Positions 19,161 through 28,524 of a stretch of 64,000 nt of DNA are shown in pieces. Within the stretch, counting starts at the first letter, position 1. Each line of letters begins with the position of its first letter. Location of the stretch: NCBI GenBank assembly GCA_024742495.1, contig JANSYJ010000002.1:1-64000 (forward strand), written 5' to 3'. The notes under the pieces were generated by a model that saw only the letters and a program-made list of their open reading frames with translations, had not been told where the DNA came from and made no database searches. A program made the position numbers and the translations under genes. Origin of the DNA: Bacteroidota bacterium (GTDB lineage Bacteria; Bacteroidota; Bacteroidia; Flavobacteriales; Schleiferiaceae).

Positions 19161-19634
19161 ATGGGAGTAAGTTATTATAGTAAAGAAGGACTCGAAAAGT
19201 TAAAGAAGGACCTAGAACACATGAAGTCCGTGGAGCGTCCTAAAATTTCACAACAGATTGCTGAGGCAAGAGATAAAGGTGATCTCTCCGAAAATGCAGA
19301 GTACGATGCTGCCAAAGAAGCGCAGGGCTTGTTAGAAATGAAAATAAGCAAACTGGAAGAAACACTCTCCAATGCACGCTTAATGGATAGCTCTAAGCTT
19401 GATACAAGCAAGGTAATGGTATTGGCTACTGTCACCATTAAAAACACGCGCAATCAGGCTACAATGACTTATAAGTTGGTTAGCGAGAGTGAAGCTGATT
19501 TAAAGAATGGGAAGATTTCAATTAACAGTCCAATTGGGAAGGGACTAACCGGAAAGAAGGTTGGCGATGTTGCCGAAATTCAAACCCCTGCGGCTAAGAT
19601 GGAATTTGAAATAATGGACATCAAATTCGATTAA
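19161..19634 (+). CDS. greA: Transcription elongation factor GreA
   Basis: GreA enters the RNA polymerase secondary channel and stimulates cleavage of backtracked RNA. The 157-residue protein starts at ATG 19161 (MGVSYYSKEGLEKLKKDLEH); longer in-frame starts run through the promoter and hairpin. The coiled-coil tip carries the acidic DLSENAEYDAAKEAQG motif, and the C-terminal FKBP-like domain has SPIGKGLTGKKVGDVAEI. The HIT gene follows after a single base, so both are co-translated. Confidence 0.97.
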   Translation: MGVSYYSKEGLEKLKKDLEHMKSVERPKISQQIAEARDKGDLSENAEYDAAKEAQGLLEMKISKLEETLSNARLMDSSKLDTSKVMVLATVTIKNTRNQATMTYKLVSESEADLKNGKISINSPIGKGLTGKKVGDVAEIQTPAAKMEFEIMDIKFD

Positions 19635-19635
19635 G

Positions 19636-20031
19636 GTGTCGAGTATCTTTTCCAAAATAATTAAGGGTGAGATTCCTTCCTATAAAATAGGCGAAACGAA
19701 GACGGCCTATGCCTTTTTGGATATTTCGCCTTTGCACATCGGACATACCTTGGTTGTGCCCAAGCGGGAGGTAGACTATCTTTTTGATCTGCCCGAAGCC
19801 GACTATTTAAGTTTGATGAGTTTCAGTAAAGTAGTTGCTCAAGCAGTTGGAAAAGCAATTCCCTGTGAAAGAGTGGGGGTGGCCGTTATTGGTTTGGAGG
19901 TGCCGCATGCCCATGTTCACCTGGTGCCAATCAACAATGTGAGCGATATCGATTTCAGTCGAGCCAAAATGCAGTTTCCTGCAGAGGAAATGGAAGCGGT
20001 AGCATTAAAAATTGCCTCCTATATCAACTAA
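19636..20031 (+). CDS. HIT-family nucleotide hydrolase/transferase
   Basis: The 131-residue HIT protein (Hint-like) hydrolyses nucleoside phosphoramidates or related nucleotides. It has the FLDISPLHIGHTLVVPKREV core and the active-site triad motif HAHVHL near residue 95. Translation starts at GTG 19636, one base after the greA stop, so coupling is likely. Bacteroidota often keep greA and this HIT gene together. The end overlaps ruvC by 4 bp (CTAA). Confidence 0.92.
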   Translation: MSSIFSKIIKGEIPSYKIGETKTAYAFLDISPLHIGHTLVVPKREVDYLFDLPEADYLSLMSFSKVVAQAVGKAIPCERVGVAVIGLEVPHAHVHLVPINNVSDIDFSRAKMQFPAEEMEAVALKIASYIN

Positions 20032-20582
20032 GCCTTTCGGTCGGGATTCTGTTTTAAGTACTGATCCCAAGATTTTGCCTTGGCACCGCCTAGCAATGGA
20101 TTACTAGCTTGGTAATGATGACAAAGCGCTACCGCCAAGGCATCACTGGCATCTAGGTAACGGGTTTCGATTTTGTGACCGAAACTTCGCTCAAGCATAG
20201 CATAAACTTGTTCTTTACTGGCCCCGCCCTTACCGGTAATACTTTGCTTAATTTTCCGTGGAGAGTATTCCTCAACGGGAATGTCTTTAAAGAGAGCGGC
20301 AGCCATTATTACTCCTTGAGCGCGACCGAGCTTCAACATACTTTGAACATTCTTTCCAAAAAAGGGCGCCTCCACGGCCATTTCATCGGGCAGGTATTCG
20401 GCAATGATGTTTAAGGTGCCTTCAAAAATCTGCTTTAAGCGAAGAATAGGCGTGTCAGTTGGTTTAAAGCGAAGGCTATCAAGGTGAATCAAGCTGAAGT
20501 CTTTTCCTCGGGTTTGGATTAGCCCATAGCCCATAATTTTAGTCCCGGGGTCAATCCCTAGAATGATCTTTTCCTTTGCCAT
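20028..20582 (-). CDS. ruvC: Holliday junction resolvase RuvC
   Basis: RuvC cleaves four-way junctions after RuvAB branch migration. The 184-residue protein begins MAKEKIILGIDPGTKIMGYG, holding the first catalytic Asp (GIDPGT). It continues with the Glu of VEAPFF, the KQSITGKGGASKEQV DNA-binding segment and the final catalytic Asp pair in DASDALAVALCHHY. Length is normal. It is convergent with the HIT gene and divergent from the glycosyltransferase. Confidence 0.96.
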   Translation of the reverse strand: MAKEKIILGIDPGTKIMGYGLIQTRGKDFSLIHLDSLRFKPTDTPILRLKQIFEGTLNIIAEYLPDEMAVEAPFFGKNVQSMLKLGRAQGVIMAAALFKDIPVEEYSPRKIKQSITGKGGASKEQVYAMLERSFGHKIETRYLDASDALAVALCHHYQASNPLLGGAKAKSWDQYLKQNPDRKA

Positions 20583-20609
20583 TGAGCCAAAATTAATGCT
20601 TTACCTTTG
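20582..20609 (+). promoter_or_regulatory. Putative promoter of the GT2 gene
   Basis: TTG (20582-20584), 17 bp, TACCTTTG (20602-20609), 17 bases before the ATG at 20627. Confidence 0.55.
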
Positions 20610-20626
20610 AGCAGCGATCACTTTCT

Positions 20627-21718
20627 ATGCTATTGCTTGCCTACCTTTTATTTTTAAGTATTCTGTATCAATTCCAGATCCTGTTTTTACTAAGGGGTCT
20701 GCTAAAGCCGATTCAGAGTCCAAGATTAATCCAAAGTACCGAGCTCAAGCTTGGCCTCTTGATTGTACATAAAAACGATACCAGTCTCCTGGCCGAAACC
20801 CTAGCTTCCCTTCAAATCCAGAATAGGGAGGCTTATGATTGGCCAATTTATATTTTGGATGATTACAGCCATCCCAAGCAATTGGAAAGGCTTAGGGAGC
20901 TTGCAAAGGATTTCAATGCAAGAGTAATTAGCAATGAATCGGAAAGAGGAAAGAAGAGCGCCTTGCAATGGTTTTTACCACAGTTAAAGGAGGATTATAT
21001 AATTCAAGTCGACGCCGATTGTCGGCTAGGTCCATCTTTTCTAAAGCTTATGGCAGCTGCAATTAGTCAGAAGCCCGCATTGGTAGTTGCTCAAGTTAGA
21101 ATGAAGCCCAATGCTAATATTTGGTCTAGGCTTGCTGCTCTCGATCACCTGTCTTTGCAGTTAGTAAGCTTTAGTGCCTTGGCCCAGCAGAAAGTAATTA
21201 TGGCTGCCGGAGCGGCCATGGCTTATCAGCCAAGGCTATTTAAGGATTATATGAAGGTGGGTGAAAAATGGTCTGGCGGGGAGGATACTTTTGTAGCACA
21301 GGCCATGCATAATGATGGTTTGGAAGTGCTAGCCCAACCTTATGCCTATGTTGAAACAGATGCTCCTGCCAATTTCAAGCATTTCATCAAGCAGCGCCTT
21401 CGTTGGGGCGCCAAAAGTGTAGATTACCCAAAGGCGATTGCTAAGTTTTTAGCCTTCACGGTAGCCTTAATAAATTTGAGTTTGGTAATAGGGGTGCTGG
21501 CTTCACCATGGTTTTCACCACCGCCATTTTTTTGGATTTTTTGGCTCTATAAAATGTTTGGAGATGCCCTATTACTGCATCGCTATAGCCGCTTTTATGG
21601 TGGAGCACATCTCTTAAAGTCGTATCTCTTTTTAGCTTTACTCTACCCCTTTTACATCGGATTAGTAGTTTGCCTTATACCCTTTGCGAAGAAAGCCAAG
21701 TGGCAATTATCGCGCTAA
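20627..21718 (+). CDS. Membrane-bound family 2 glycosyltransferase
   Basis: The 363-residue protein has one N-terminal membrane segment (LLLAYLLFLSILYQFQILFL), a cytosolic GT-A domain (about 40-260) and two to three C-terminal membrane helices. The GT-A domain shows LIVHKND, LDDYSH, the metal-binding DXD-like QVDADCRLG, GGEDTFVA and the QRLRW motif typical of processive GT2 enzymes. Donor and product cannot be told. It is monocistronic; the last 12 bp overlap the convergent MscS gene. Confidence 0.85.
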   Translation: MLLLAYLLFLSILYQFQILFLLRGLLKPIQSPRLIQSTELKLGLLIVHKNDTSLLAETLASLQIQNREAYDWPIYILDDYSHPKQLERLRELAKDFNARVISNESERGKKSALQWFLPQLKEDYIIQVDADCRLGPSFLKLMAAAISQKPALVVAQVRMKPNANIWSRLAALDHLSLQLVSFSALAQQKVIMAAGAAMAYQPRLFKDYMKVGEKWSGGEDTFVAQAMHNDGLEVLAQPYAYVETDAPANFKHFIKQRLRWGAKSVDYPKAIAKFLAFTVALINLSLVIGVLASPWFSPPPFFWIFWLYKMFGDALLLHRYSRFYGGAHLLKSYLFLALLYPFYIGLVVCLIPFAKKAKWQLSR

Positions 21719-22969
21719 GCCACGAAAATCAGTTCCGGAAGGATTTTGGAAGATTTCCAATTCGAAGACCTTAACGGAAGCCAAAAGGTGATCCATTATA
21801 TCGCTTTGAATTTTCTCGTAGTTAAGCCATGCAATATCATTGCTAAAGCAATAAATCTCTAGCGGTATGCCAGTTTCAGTAGCTTGGAGTTGACGTACCA
21901 TTAAGGTCTGATCCTTAGAAACATTGGGATGTTCCTCTAAATAGGATTCAATATAAATCCTAAAAACACCGATATTGGTTAAATGGCGGCCATTAATCAA
22001 TACGCTTTTGTCCGCTTTCTTTTCTTGATTGGATTTGATGATTTCTTCATTCCGCTCCTTTAGATAGCCTGAAATCCTTTCTACTTTAAGGAGTTTTTGA
22101 TAGAGTTCTTCATCAATGAACTTAACACTTTGGATGTCGACATTTAGACTTTTCTTGATCCGACGTACCCCTTGAGATATCATGCCACGCCAGTTTTTAA
22201 AGCTATCGCTAATAAAGGCGTAGGTAGGAACAGTGGTGATGGTTTTATCCCAATTTCGGATTTTTACCGTGGTAAGGTTTATTTCAATAACATCACCGTC
22301 GGCTCCGTATTTGGGCATGCTTACCCAATCGCCAATGCGCACCATATCGTTTCCCGCGATTTGGATACTCGCCACTAAGCCAAGAATGGTATCCCGGAAA
22401 ATCAATAAAATCACTGCAGTGGCCGCACCAAAGGTGGTTAGGATAGTGGTGGCGCTTTTATCTAATAAATTGGATATAATAAATACACCGCCGGCAATGT
22501 ACATTACAATCATCCCCACTTGTATATAACTGCTTACCGGTTTACCTTCAAAGCGAGAGGAGTTTAATCCCATAAACTCCAAGGCCTTAAGGAATTTGTG
22601 GCCAACACTTAAAACCGTGAAGATCATGTAAACCACAATGAGCTTCTGGAGAATCTGAATTAAGTTCCCCGATTCGTCGAAGAGATAAGGAATAGCATAG
22701 TAAATAACTAAAGCTGGGAGCAGATGGGCTAAAGAGCGAAATACTCTCTTCTCTAGCAATATATCGTCGTACTGGTTTTTAGAGCGCTTAACGTAGCGAC
22801 CTACCATTCGGAGGATGAACTTCCTAGCAATGAAATCAACAATAAAGCTTAGTAAAACGACTATTACAATGTCCAAGGCCATCGTTAAATAATCGATCCA
22901 CTCTTCACTGAGATTAGAGTCTCGTAAGAATTTATGTGCCCAATGGTTGATGTTTATTTCGTCTTGCAT
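21707..22969 (-). CDS. Mechanosensitive ion channel, MscS family (YbdG/MscM-like)
   Basis: This is a stretch-activated channel that releases solutes on osmotic downshift. The 420-residue protein has about four to five N-terminal membrane helices, the pore helix region AATAVILLIFRDTILGLVASIQI, and the beta domain GDWVSMPKYGADGDVIEINLTTVKIRNWDKTITTVPT, diagnostic for the YbdG-like branch. The start is placed at ATG 22969 rather than the TTG at 22987, because a TAGCTTTG element (22985-22992, minus) overlaps the TTG. Confidence 0.92.
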   Translation of the reverse strand: MQDEININHWAHKFLRDSNLSEEWIDYLTMALDIVIVVLLSFIVDFIARKFILRMVGRYVKRSKNQYDDILLEKRVFRSLAHLLPALVIYYAIPYLFDESGNLIQILQKLIVVYMIFTVLSVGHKFLKALEFMGLNSSRFEGKPVSSYIQVGMIVMYIAGGVFIISNLLDKSATTILTTFGAATAVILLIFRDTILGLVASIQIAGNDMVRIGDWVSMPKYGADGDVIEINLTTVKIRNWDKTITTVPTYAFISDSFKNWRGMISQGVRRIKKSLNVDIQSVKFIDEELYQKLLKVERISGYLKERNEEIIKSNQEKKADKSVLINGRHLTNIGVFRIYIESYLEEHPNVSKDQTLMVRQLQATETGIPLEIYCFSNDIAWLNYEKIQSDIMDHLLASVKVFELEIFQNPSGTDFRGLAR

Positions 22970-22984
22970 GCTTGCGGCTTTGGG

Positions 22985-22992
22985 CAAAGCTA
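22985..22992 (-). promoter_or_regulatory. -7 element of the MscS gene
   Basis: TAGCTTTG on the minus strand, 15 bases before ATG 22969. It lies just before the end of the upstream DUF4249 gene on the same strand and decides the start choice. Confidence 0.45.
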
Positions 22993-22996
22993 CAAT

Positions 22997-23881
22997 TTAC
23001 GGGGTATATCGGATGCCGTTCTCGCTGGCGGCAACTACTCGGAAATAGCCAAATCCATAATCATTGGGGTTTCCGTCTCTGTAGATGTTTCCTAACACTA
23101 AAGCTGGAGGAGCATCAAAAGGAGATCCGGTTTGTACCTGCGTATTAAGCACCTGCATATAATCGAAAAATTCTTCGCTAACCGATTCCAATCGAACGCT
23201 TAAGCTATCGGCTTCTTCACCTACTTCTGGCTCTTCGAAAGGACCAAAAATAGCAATGGGAGGGAAGAGTCCACCCCCAAAATAGAAACCATCAAAGTTC
23301 TCATCGGTAATGAAAAAATTCTCTTGGGCAAATACGGAATCGTTAAGCATACGACTTACGCGGTAATAATCACCTACTCCTTCAAAATCGCCAAAGTACA
23401 TCACCGCATATTCGCCGGGGAAAAATGCCTGTGGAATAGTATTGCGATCGAGGGACATTTGACCTAAGGAATCAATTGTGGGAACGCGTTTCATGCTATC
23501 TGCAGTAGACCACCAAGTACCTAATATTTGCTCCGGTGCATTGTTGTTAATTTCAATGCGCAGCTGGTATTGGTTCCCAATGTTTCCTTTAAAATTGCTC
23601 CGGTAGGTTCCAGGCGTATCAGTACTTTCAGTAAGAATATCGGTTTCTTGACCATTCTCATAAATACTTACGCGTGCACCGCGAATCGGTTCAAAGGCGC
23701 TATTGTCAAAGAATCCAGAAGTTTGACTTAGCTTAATGTACAAGTCGCGATCATTCGATAAAAGGCCATCAACAACAAGCTCCGGTGGAGCCGCCTCCAC
23801 CTCTAAGTCTACTACGTCGGTGCAGGAAAACAAACTAATACCTAGTATTAGCAGGCCGAAATATTTGAAAGCTGATTTCAT
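22997..23881 (-). CDS. DUF4249 outer-membrane lipoprotein
   Basis: The 294-residue protein begins MKSAFKYFGLLILGISLFSC with the lipobox Cys at residue 20. TDVVDLEVEAAPPELVVDGLLSN and beta-rich repeats with YRVSRMLNDSVF and GYFRVVAASENG follow, the usual DUF4249 pattern. In Bacteroidota these lipoproteins sit directly behind a TonB receptor gene, as here (stop and start two bases apart), and are thought to form a SusD-like accessory. Ligand unknown. A GTG one codon upstream is possible but less likely. Confidence 0.8.
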   Translation of the reverse strand: MKSAFKYFGLLILGISLFSCTDVVDLEVEAAPPELVVDGLLSNDRDLYIKLSQTSGFFDNSAFEPIRGARVSIYENGQETDILTESTDTPGTYRSNFKGNIGNQYQLRIEINNNAPEQILGTWWSTADSMKRVPTIDSLGQMSLDRNTIPQAFFPGEYAVMYFGDFEGVGDYYRVSRMLNDSVFAQENFFITDENFDGFYFGGGLFPPIAIFGPFEEPEVGEEADSLSVRLESVSEEFFDYMQVLNTQVQTGSPFDAPPALVLGNIYRDGNPNDYGFGYFRVVAASENGIRYTP

Positions 23882-23883
23882 CA

Positions 23884-26259
23884 CTAAAAATTAAAGTTCC
23901 AGGTTACCGAAGGAATGATGGTACCGAATATAGAGAGCTGAACCGCCTGAGTATTAAGATTGGTGCTAATGGCACCTTCGGGATTATCTTGTTGCTCGAA
24001 GTAAATCGAATATGCATTGCGACGACCGTAAACATTGTATATCCCGATCGACCATGAAGAGTAAAATTTCTTTCCTTCAACCTTAGGCGGGGTGTAGTTT
24101 GCGGAAAGATCGAGTCGATGATAATCTGGAATGCGATAGGAATTGCGTTCGCGGTATATAGGCACTACATAATCTTCAATTTGGAATTTCCCTTCCGGAG
24201 GGGTGATGGGCCTTCCCGTTTGATAGGTGAAATTCATTCCAATATCCCACTTGGAAGTAAGTTTGTAGTTGAGTACTACAGAGATATCATGACGCTTGTC
24301 GTAGTTTGCAGGATACCATTCACCGGCGTTTATTGCCAAGCTCGGACTAACGCCATCTACCTTTAACTCGGTTTTACTTAAGGTATAGCTCACCCAACCG
24401 GTTAATTTACCTTCCTGTTTTCTTAAATATACCTCTAGTCCATAGGAGCGACCAATACCGGCGAGGATTTCTGTTTCGATGGTTTCGTTAAAGATCAATT
24501 CGGCCCCATTGCGGTAATCTACAATGTTTCGGAAGTCCTTGTAATAGCTTTCCAAAGACAATTCGTATTGATTATTTAAAAAGTTTTGGAAGTAACCTCC
24601 GGCAATTTGATTTACAGTGGCGGGCTTGATGTGCATACCTGCTGGTCGGTATAGATCCACCGGAGTAGGAGCGGTGGTATTACTAATCAAGTGGATATAC
24701 TGACGGGTACGGTTATAACTCAGTTTGATACTTTTCTCATCATCGAGGCGATAGTTTACCGCAAGTCGAGGCTCCAAACCTTCTAATCCATTATAGGCTT
24801 TGATAATTTCACCAGATTCGAAATTAACCGTTTCCTGAATTTCGCCTAGATCCGGCAACTCTTGATTTTGATAGATGTTCTTAGTTTGACTACCTAAATT
24901 GTAGAAAGAAGAGTAGCGCACGCCATACTGAACCGTTAGCAGTGGGCTAAATTTATATTCATGACTAAAATACAGCGATGGTTCTAGGGCGAACTCTTCT
25001 TGCAACTCAAGTTCGATGGAACCCGAAATGGTACCCGGCTTAAATCGATAGTAGATGCCTTCGATGCCAAAATCAAATTGACTTTTAGAACTGGCATACC
25101 AGGTGTATTGGTTTTTAAAATGATAATCTTGAATAGTTGACTCTAGTCTAAAATTAAAGGCATCATCTTCTGGCGTTCCTAGCTGATAGGTATAATCGCT
25201 AAAAATTGCGGTAAAATTTGAGAAGAGCTTATCGTTAAAAAGGTGATTCCACCTGAGAGAGGTAGTGGCATTTCCCCACTCAAAACCAAATAGATCATTA
25301 ATCTCAAATACATCTCTACCATAATAACCAGATAGATACAAGCGGTCGTTATCGCCTAAGATGTAATTGATTTTGCCATTGAAGTCGTAAAAGAAAAGGG
25401 TATTCTGAGATATAGCTTCATCAGGGCTTAGACCCAAAAAAATATCTGCATAAGAACGACGCCCGGCAAACATAAAGGCCGATTTCTCTTTTACGATCGG
25501 CCCTTCAAGCAATAAGCGCGAAGAAAGTAAACCAATACCACCCGTTCCCGAAAACTCTCGATTATTACCATCTTTCTGCCTAACATCAACCACGGAGCTC
25601 AAGCGACCGCCATATTGCGCAGGTATACCGCCTTTATAAAGTTTGACGTCCTTTACGGCATCAGCATTAAAAATGGAGAAGAATCCAAATAAGTGAGAAG
25701 AATTATAGATAGGCGCTTCATCTAATAAAATTAGGTTCTGATCAGAGTTTCCCCCGCGAACATTAAAACCATTAGAAGCCTCACCAACGGTGCTAATTCC
25801 CGGTAATAAGGTCAAGGTTCTGATGATATCAACTTCGCCTAAAAGGGCTGGCATCTTCTTAACATCCTTAACATCCAATTGCGCCACGCTCATTTCTACG
25901 CTGCTTACGTTTTGGTCAATCCTTTCCGATTTCACCACCACTTCATCCAGCTGGGTGCTATTCTCTTTTAACTCTAGGTTTAGTTTTAGGTCTTGGCTTA
26001 AGCTAAGCTCCTTTTCAATGGTTTGGAAGCCAATGTATTGGATGCTTAAGGTGTATTTCCCCGGGGGAAGACTAATGGAGTAATAGCCGTAATTGTTGGT
26101 GGTGGTACCCGTTTGAAGCTCCTTGATTACCACATTTACACCTATAAGCTCTTCGCCAGAACTGGCTTCTCGAACATAACCACTGATCGTATATTGATCA
26201 TTTTGCCCACTTAGTGCGTTACTTAACAGAAAGAGACAAAAGAGCAGGGCTCTTTTCAT
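23884..26259 (-). CDS. TonB-dependent receptor, partner of DUF4249 lipoprotein
   Basis: The 791-residue receptor has a signal peptide (MKRALLFCLFLLSNALSGQ), a CarboxypepD_reg-like domain (ISGYVREASSGEELIGVNVVI, about 24-105), a plug (about 115-225: LPGISTVGEASNGFNVRGGNSDQNLILLDEAPIYNSSHLFG) and a 22-strand-type barrel ending in IPSVTWNFNF. The gene is followed directly by the DUF4249 gene. Substrate unknown. Confidence 0.88.
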   Translation of the reverse strand: MKRALLFCLFLLSNALSGQNDQYTISGYVREASSGEELIGVNVVIKELQTGTTTNNYGYYSISLPPGKYTLSIQYIGFQTIEKELSLSQDLKLNLELKENSTQLDEVVVKSERIDQNVSSVEMSVAQLDVKDVKKMPALLGEVDIIRTLTLLPGISTVGEASNGFNVRGGNSDQNLILLDEAPIYNSSHLFGFFSIFNADAVKDVKLYKGGIPAQYGGRLSSVVDVRQKDGNNREFSGTGGIGLLSSRLLLEGPIVKEKSAFMFAGRRSYADIFLGLSPDEAISQNTLFFYDFNGKINYILGDNDRLYLSGYYGRDVFEINDLFGFEWGNATTSLRWNHLFNDKLFSNFTAIFSDYTYQLGTPEDDAFNFRLESTIQDYHFKNQYTWYASSKSQFDFGIEGIYYRFKPGTISGSIELELQEEFALEPSLYFSHEYKFSPLLTVQYGVRYSSFYNLGSQTKNIYQNQELPDLGEIQETVNFESGEIIKAYNGLEGLEPRLAVNYRLDDEKSIKLSYNRTRQYIHLISNTTAPTPVDLYRPAGMHIKPATVNQIAGGYFQNFLNNQYELSLESYYKDFRNIVDYRNGAELIFNETIETEILAGIGRSYGLEVYLRKQEGKLTGWVSYTLSKTELKVDGVSPSLAINAGEWYPANYDKRHDISVVLNYKLTSKWDIGMNFTYQTGRPITPPEGKFQIEDYVVPIYRERNSYRIPDYHRLDLSANYTPPKVEGKKFYSSWSIGIYNVYGRRNAYSIYFEQQDNPEGAISTNLNTQAVQLSIFGTIIPSVTWNFNF

Positions 26260-26338
26260 TTTAACTAATGTTTAGATGATGGACTAGCAACGACTTTTAA
26301 AAAAGAGTTTATTTTAGCCTGAATTCGTTTTCGCGCTG

Positions 26339-26363
26339 CAAAAGTAATCCGCTTTTAGTTTTG
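26339..26363. promoter_or_regulatory. Back-to-back -7 elements for TonB receptor (minus) and S41 protease (plus)
   Basis: TACTTTTG on the minus strand (26339-26346) and TAGTTTTG on the plus strand (26356-26363) are separated by 9 bp. The two transcripts would start divergently within a few tens of bases. No clear TTTG -33 partners were found. Confidence 0.45.
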
Positions 26364-26409
26364 TGTCTCTAAAACCACTCATTTAACATAGAATTAAGCT
26401 ATCATAAAT

Positions 26410-28521
26410 ATGACAATTCTTAAGAATATTAATAAATTCCGCATCCTTCTTTTAATCGCGGCCATTGGTCTTGGCTTAGCTTTCTATCCACCAGAGTCAA
26501 AGGCGGAAGAGAAGGATAAAGTGATAATGAATATCATTTATCAGGTGTTAAGAGCGAATCACTTTTCACCCCAGGAATTAGACGATAATTTTTCGGATAA
26601 GGCCTATGATTTATTCTTAGAAAACCTGGATTATAGCAAACGTTTTTTAATTGAGGAAGATCGCCAACTATTGGAACAATACCGTATGTTGATTGATGAT
26701 CAGATACGACGTTCTGATTTAACCTTCTTTAATGAGGCTTATGCGATTTATCAAGAACGGTATCACGCAGTAAAAACTTTCTACAAAGATATTTTAGCGC
26801 AACCCTTCGATTTGGAGAAAGATGAAAGTCTAGAAACAGATGATGAGAAGAAGGACTATGCTGCTAATATGGCGGATTTGCAAGATCGCTGGCGCAAGTA
26901 TTTAAAGTACCGAGTGCTTTTAAGAATGGACGAAATGATCATGGATCATGAAAAGGATAGCAGCACTACTGGTACGGAAATGAATTTGCTTGAAATGGAG
27001 CAAAAGGCACGCGCCAAGGAGTTAGAAACCCATGAGGATTGGTTTAAAGCATTGGATGATTTAGAAAGGATAGATTGGATTTCGGCTTATATGAATGCCA
27101 TAACCGCCCTCTATGATCCACATACTCAGTATTTTCCACCCGAGAAAAAAGAGGATTTTGAAATTAATATGACCGGCCAACTGCAAGGTATTGGCGCTCA
27201 GTTGCAACAGAAAGGTGACTATGTGACCATCTCTAAAGTAATTGTAGGTAGCCCTTGTTGGAAGCAAGGCGATTTGGAAGTTGGAGATAAGATTTTAAAG
27301 GTTGAACAAGAGGATGGCGAAACCGTGGACCTTGTCGGGATGAGTGTCCGTAAAGCAGTGAAACACATCCGTGGACCTAAAGAGACAGTGGTAAAGCTAA
27401 CGGTTCGCAAGCTCGATGGAACCAAAGCTGAAATTCCAATTACGCGAGATATAGTTGAATTGGAATCAACATTCGCTAAATCTACCGTTCTTGGGGAGGG
27501 CGATGATAAAGTAGGCTATATCCGTTTGCCTAAGTTTTATGTGAACTTCTATGGCGATCAGAATCATGATTGCGCCCAAGATGTAGCGGCGGAATTAGAA
27601 AAGCTCAAAGCAGAGGGTGTTAAAAGTGTGGTCCTCGATTTACGTAATAACGGAGGCGGTAGCTTGCAAGGAGTTATTGATATTGTAGGCCTGTTTATAG
27701 ATGAAGGTCCCGTTGTTCAGGTAAAAGCTTCTGGCTTAAAGCCAAAGGTGCTTTCTGATGAAAAGAAGGGAGTAGTATATGATGGACCTTTGGTTGTGAT
27801 GGTCAATAAGTTTAGCGCTTCGGCATCCGAGATTTTTGCCGCTGCCATTCAAGACTATAAGCGCGGAATTATCATTGGTGGTAATTCTACTTTTGGAAAA
27901 GGTACCGTACAGAATGTTGTTGATATGGATCGAGCGGTAAGTTTAGCCTACAGTGATTTAAAACCACTGGGAGCGCTAAAACTAACCATTCAGAAATACT
28001 ATCGCATTAATGGAGGTACCCCACAGCTAAAAGGGGTGCAGCCTGATATTGTTGCGCCAGATAATTATATGTACATCCCTTATGGGGAAAAAGAGCAGGA
28101 ATATGCTTTGCCTTATGATGAGATTGAAGCTGCAGATTTTGAAGTTTGGCAGAATGGGGTAAGTGCCTATATGGATATTGTGTCCAGAAGTGAGGCCCGC
28201 ATGGATACCAACTCCAAATTTGCGATGATTGAGGACTATGCCCGCTGGATAAAAAAGGAACAGGAGCAAACCACAGTGCCCCTTCAGTTGGCGGCTTTCC
28301 GCGCGTACCAAGAAGAGTATCGCACAGAAGCGAAAAAGTACAAAGGCATGCGTAAAAGTCGCAGTGACTTAGCAATTCGCTCAAATCGACTCGATATTGC
28401 CGAAATTGAATCTTCGGAAGAGAATAAGGAGAAGCGCGATAATTGGCACAAATCCTTGCGTAATGATTTGTATTTAAGTGAGGCCTATTTAGTAGCTTTA
28501 GACCTTAGCTCGAACTACTAA
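26410..28521 (+). CDS. prc: Carboxy-terminal processing peptidase, S41 Prc/Tsp type
   Basis: This periplasmic serine protease degrades or trims proteins from the C-terminus. The 703-residue protein has an N-terminal membrane/signal segment (FRILLLIAAIGLGLAFYPP), a long helical N domain, a PDZ domain (about 255-335: GIGAQLQQKGDYVTISKVIVGSPCWKQGDLEVGDKI) and the S41 core with VVLDLRNNGGGSLQG. The catalytic Ser/Lys are in VNKFSASASEIFAAA and STFGKGTVQ. The 160-residue C-terminal helical domain fits the long Prc type rather than the short CtpA type. The next gene starts three bases later. Confidence 0.93.
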   Translation: MTILKNINKFRILLLIAAIGLGLAFYPPESKAEEKDKVIMNIIYQVLRANHFSPQELDDNFSDKAYDLFLENLDYSKRFLIEEDRQLLEQYRMLIDDQIRRSDLTFFNEAYAIYQERYHAVKTFYKDILAQPFDLEKDESLETDDEKKDYAANMADLQDRWRKYLKYRVLLRMDEMIMDHEKDSSTTGTEMNLLEMEQKARAKELETHEDWFKALDDLERIDWISAYMNAITALYDPHTQYFPPEKKEDFEINMTGQLQGIGAQLQQKGDYVTISKVIVGSPCWKQGDLEVGDKILKVEQEDGETVDLVGMSVRKAVKHIRGPKETVVKLTVRKLDGTKAEIPITRDIVELESTFAKSTVLGEGDDKVGYIRLPKFYVNFYGDQNHDCAQDVAAELEKLKAEGVKSVVLDLRNNGGGSLQGVIDIVGLFIDEGPVVQVKASGLKPKVLSDEKKGVVYDGPLVVMVNKFSASASEIFAAAIQDYKRGIIIGGNSTFGKGTVQNVVDMDRAVSLAYSDLKPLGALKLTIQKYYRINGGTPQLKGVQPDIVAPDNYMYIPYGEKEQEYALPYDEIEAADFEVWQNGVSAYMDIVSRSEARMDTNSKFAMIEDYARWIKKEQEQTTVPLQLAAFRAYQEEYRTEAKKYKGMRKSRSDLAIRSNRLDIAEIESSEENKEKRDNWHKSLRNDLYLSEAYLVALDLSSNY

Positions 28522-28524
28522 GGA

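Noticed and set aside
28007-28384. 125-codon open frame antisense to the S41 protease
   Set aside because: Low-complexity shadow of the protease C-terminal domain; no start signal.
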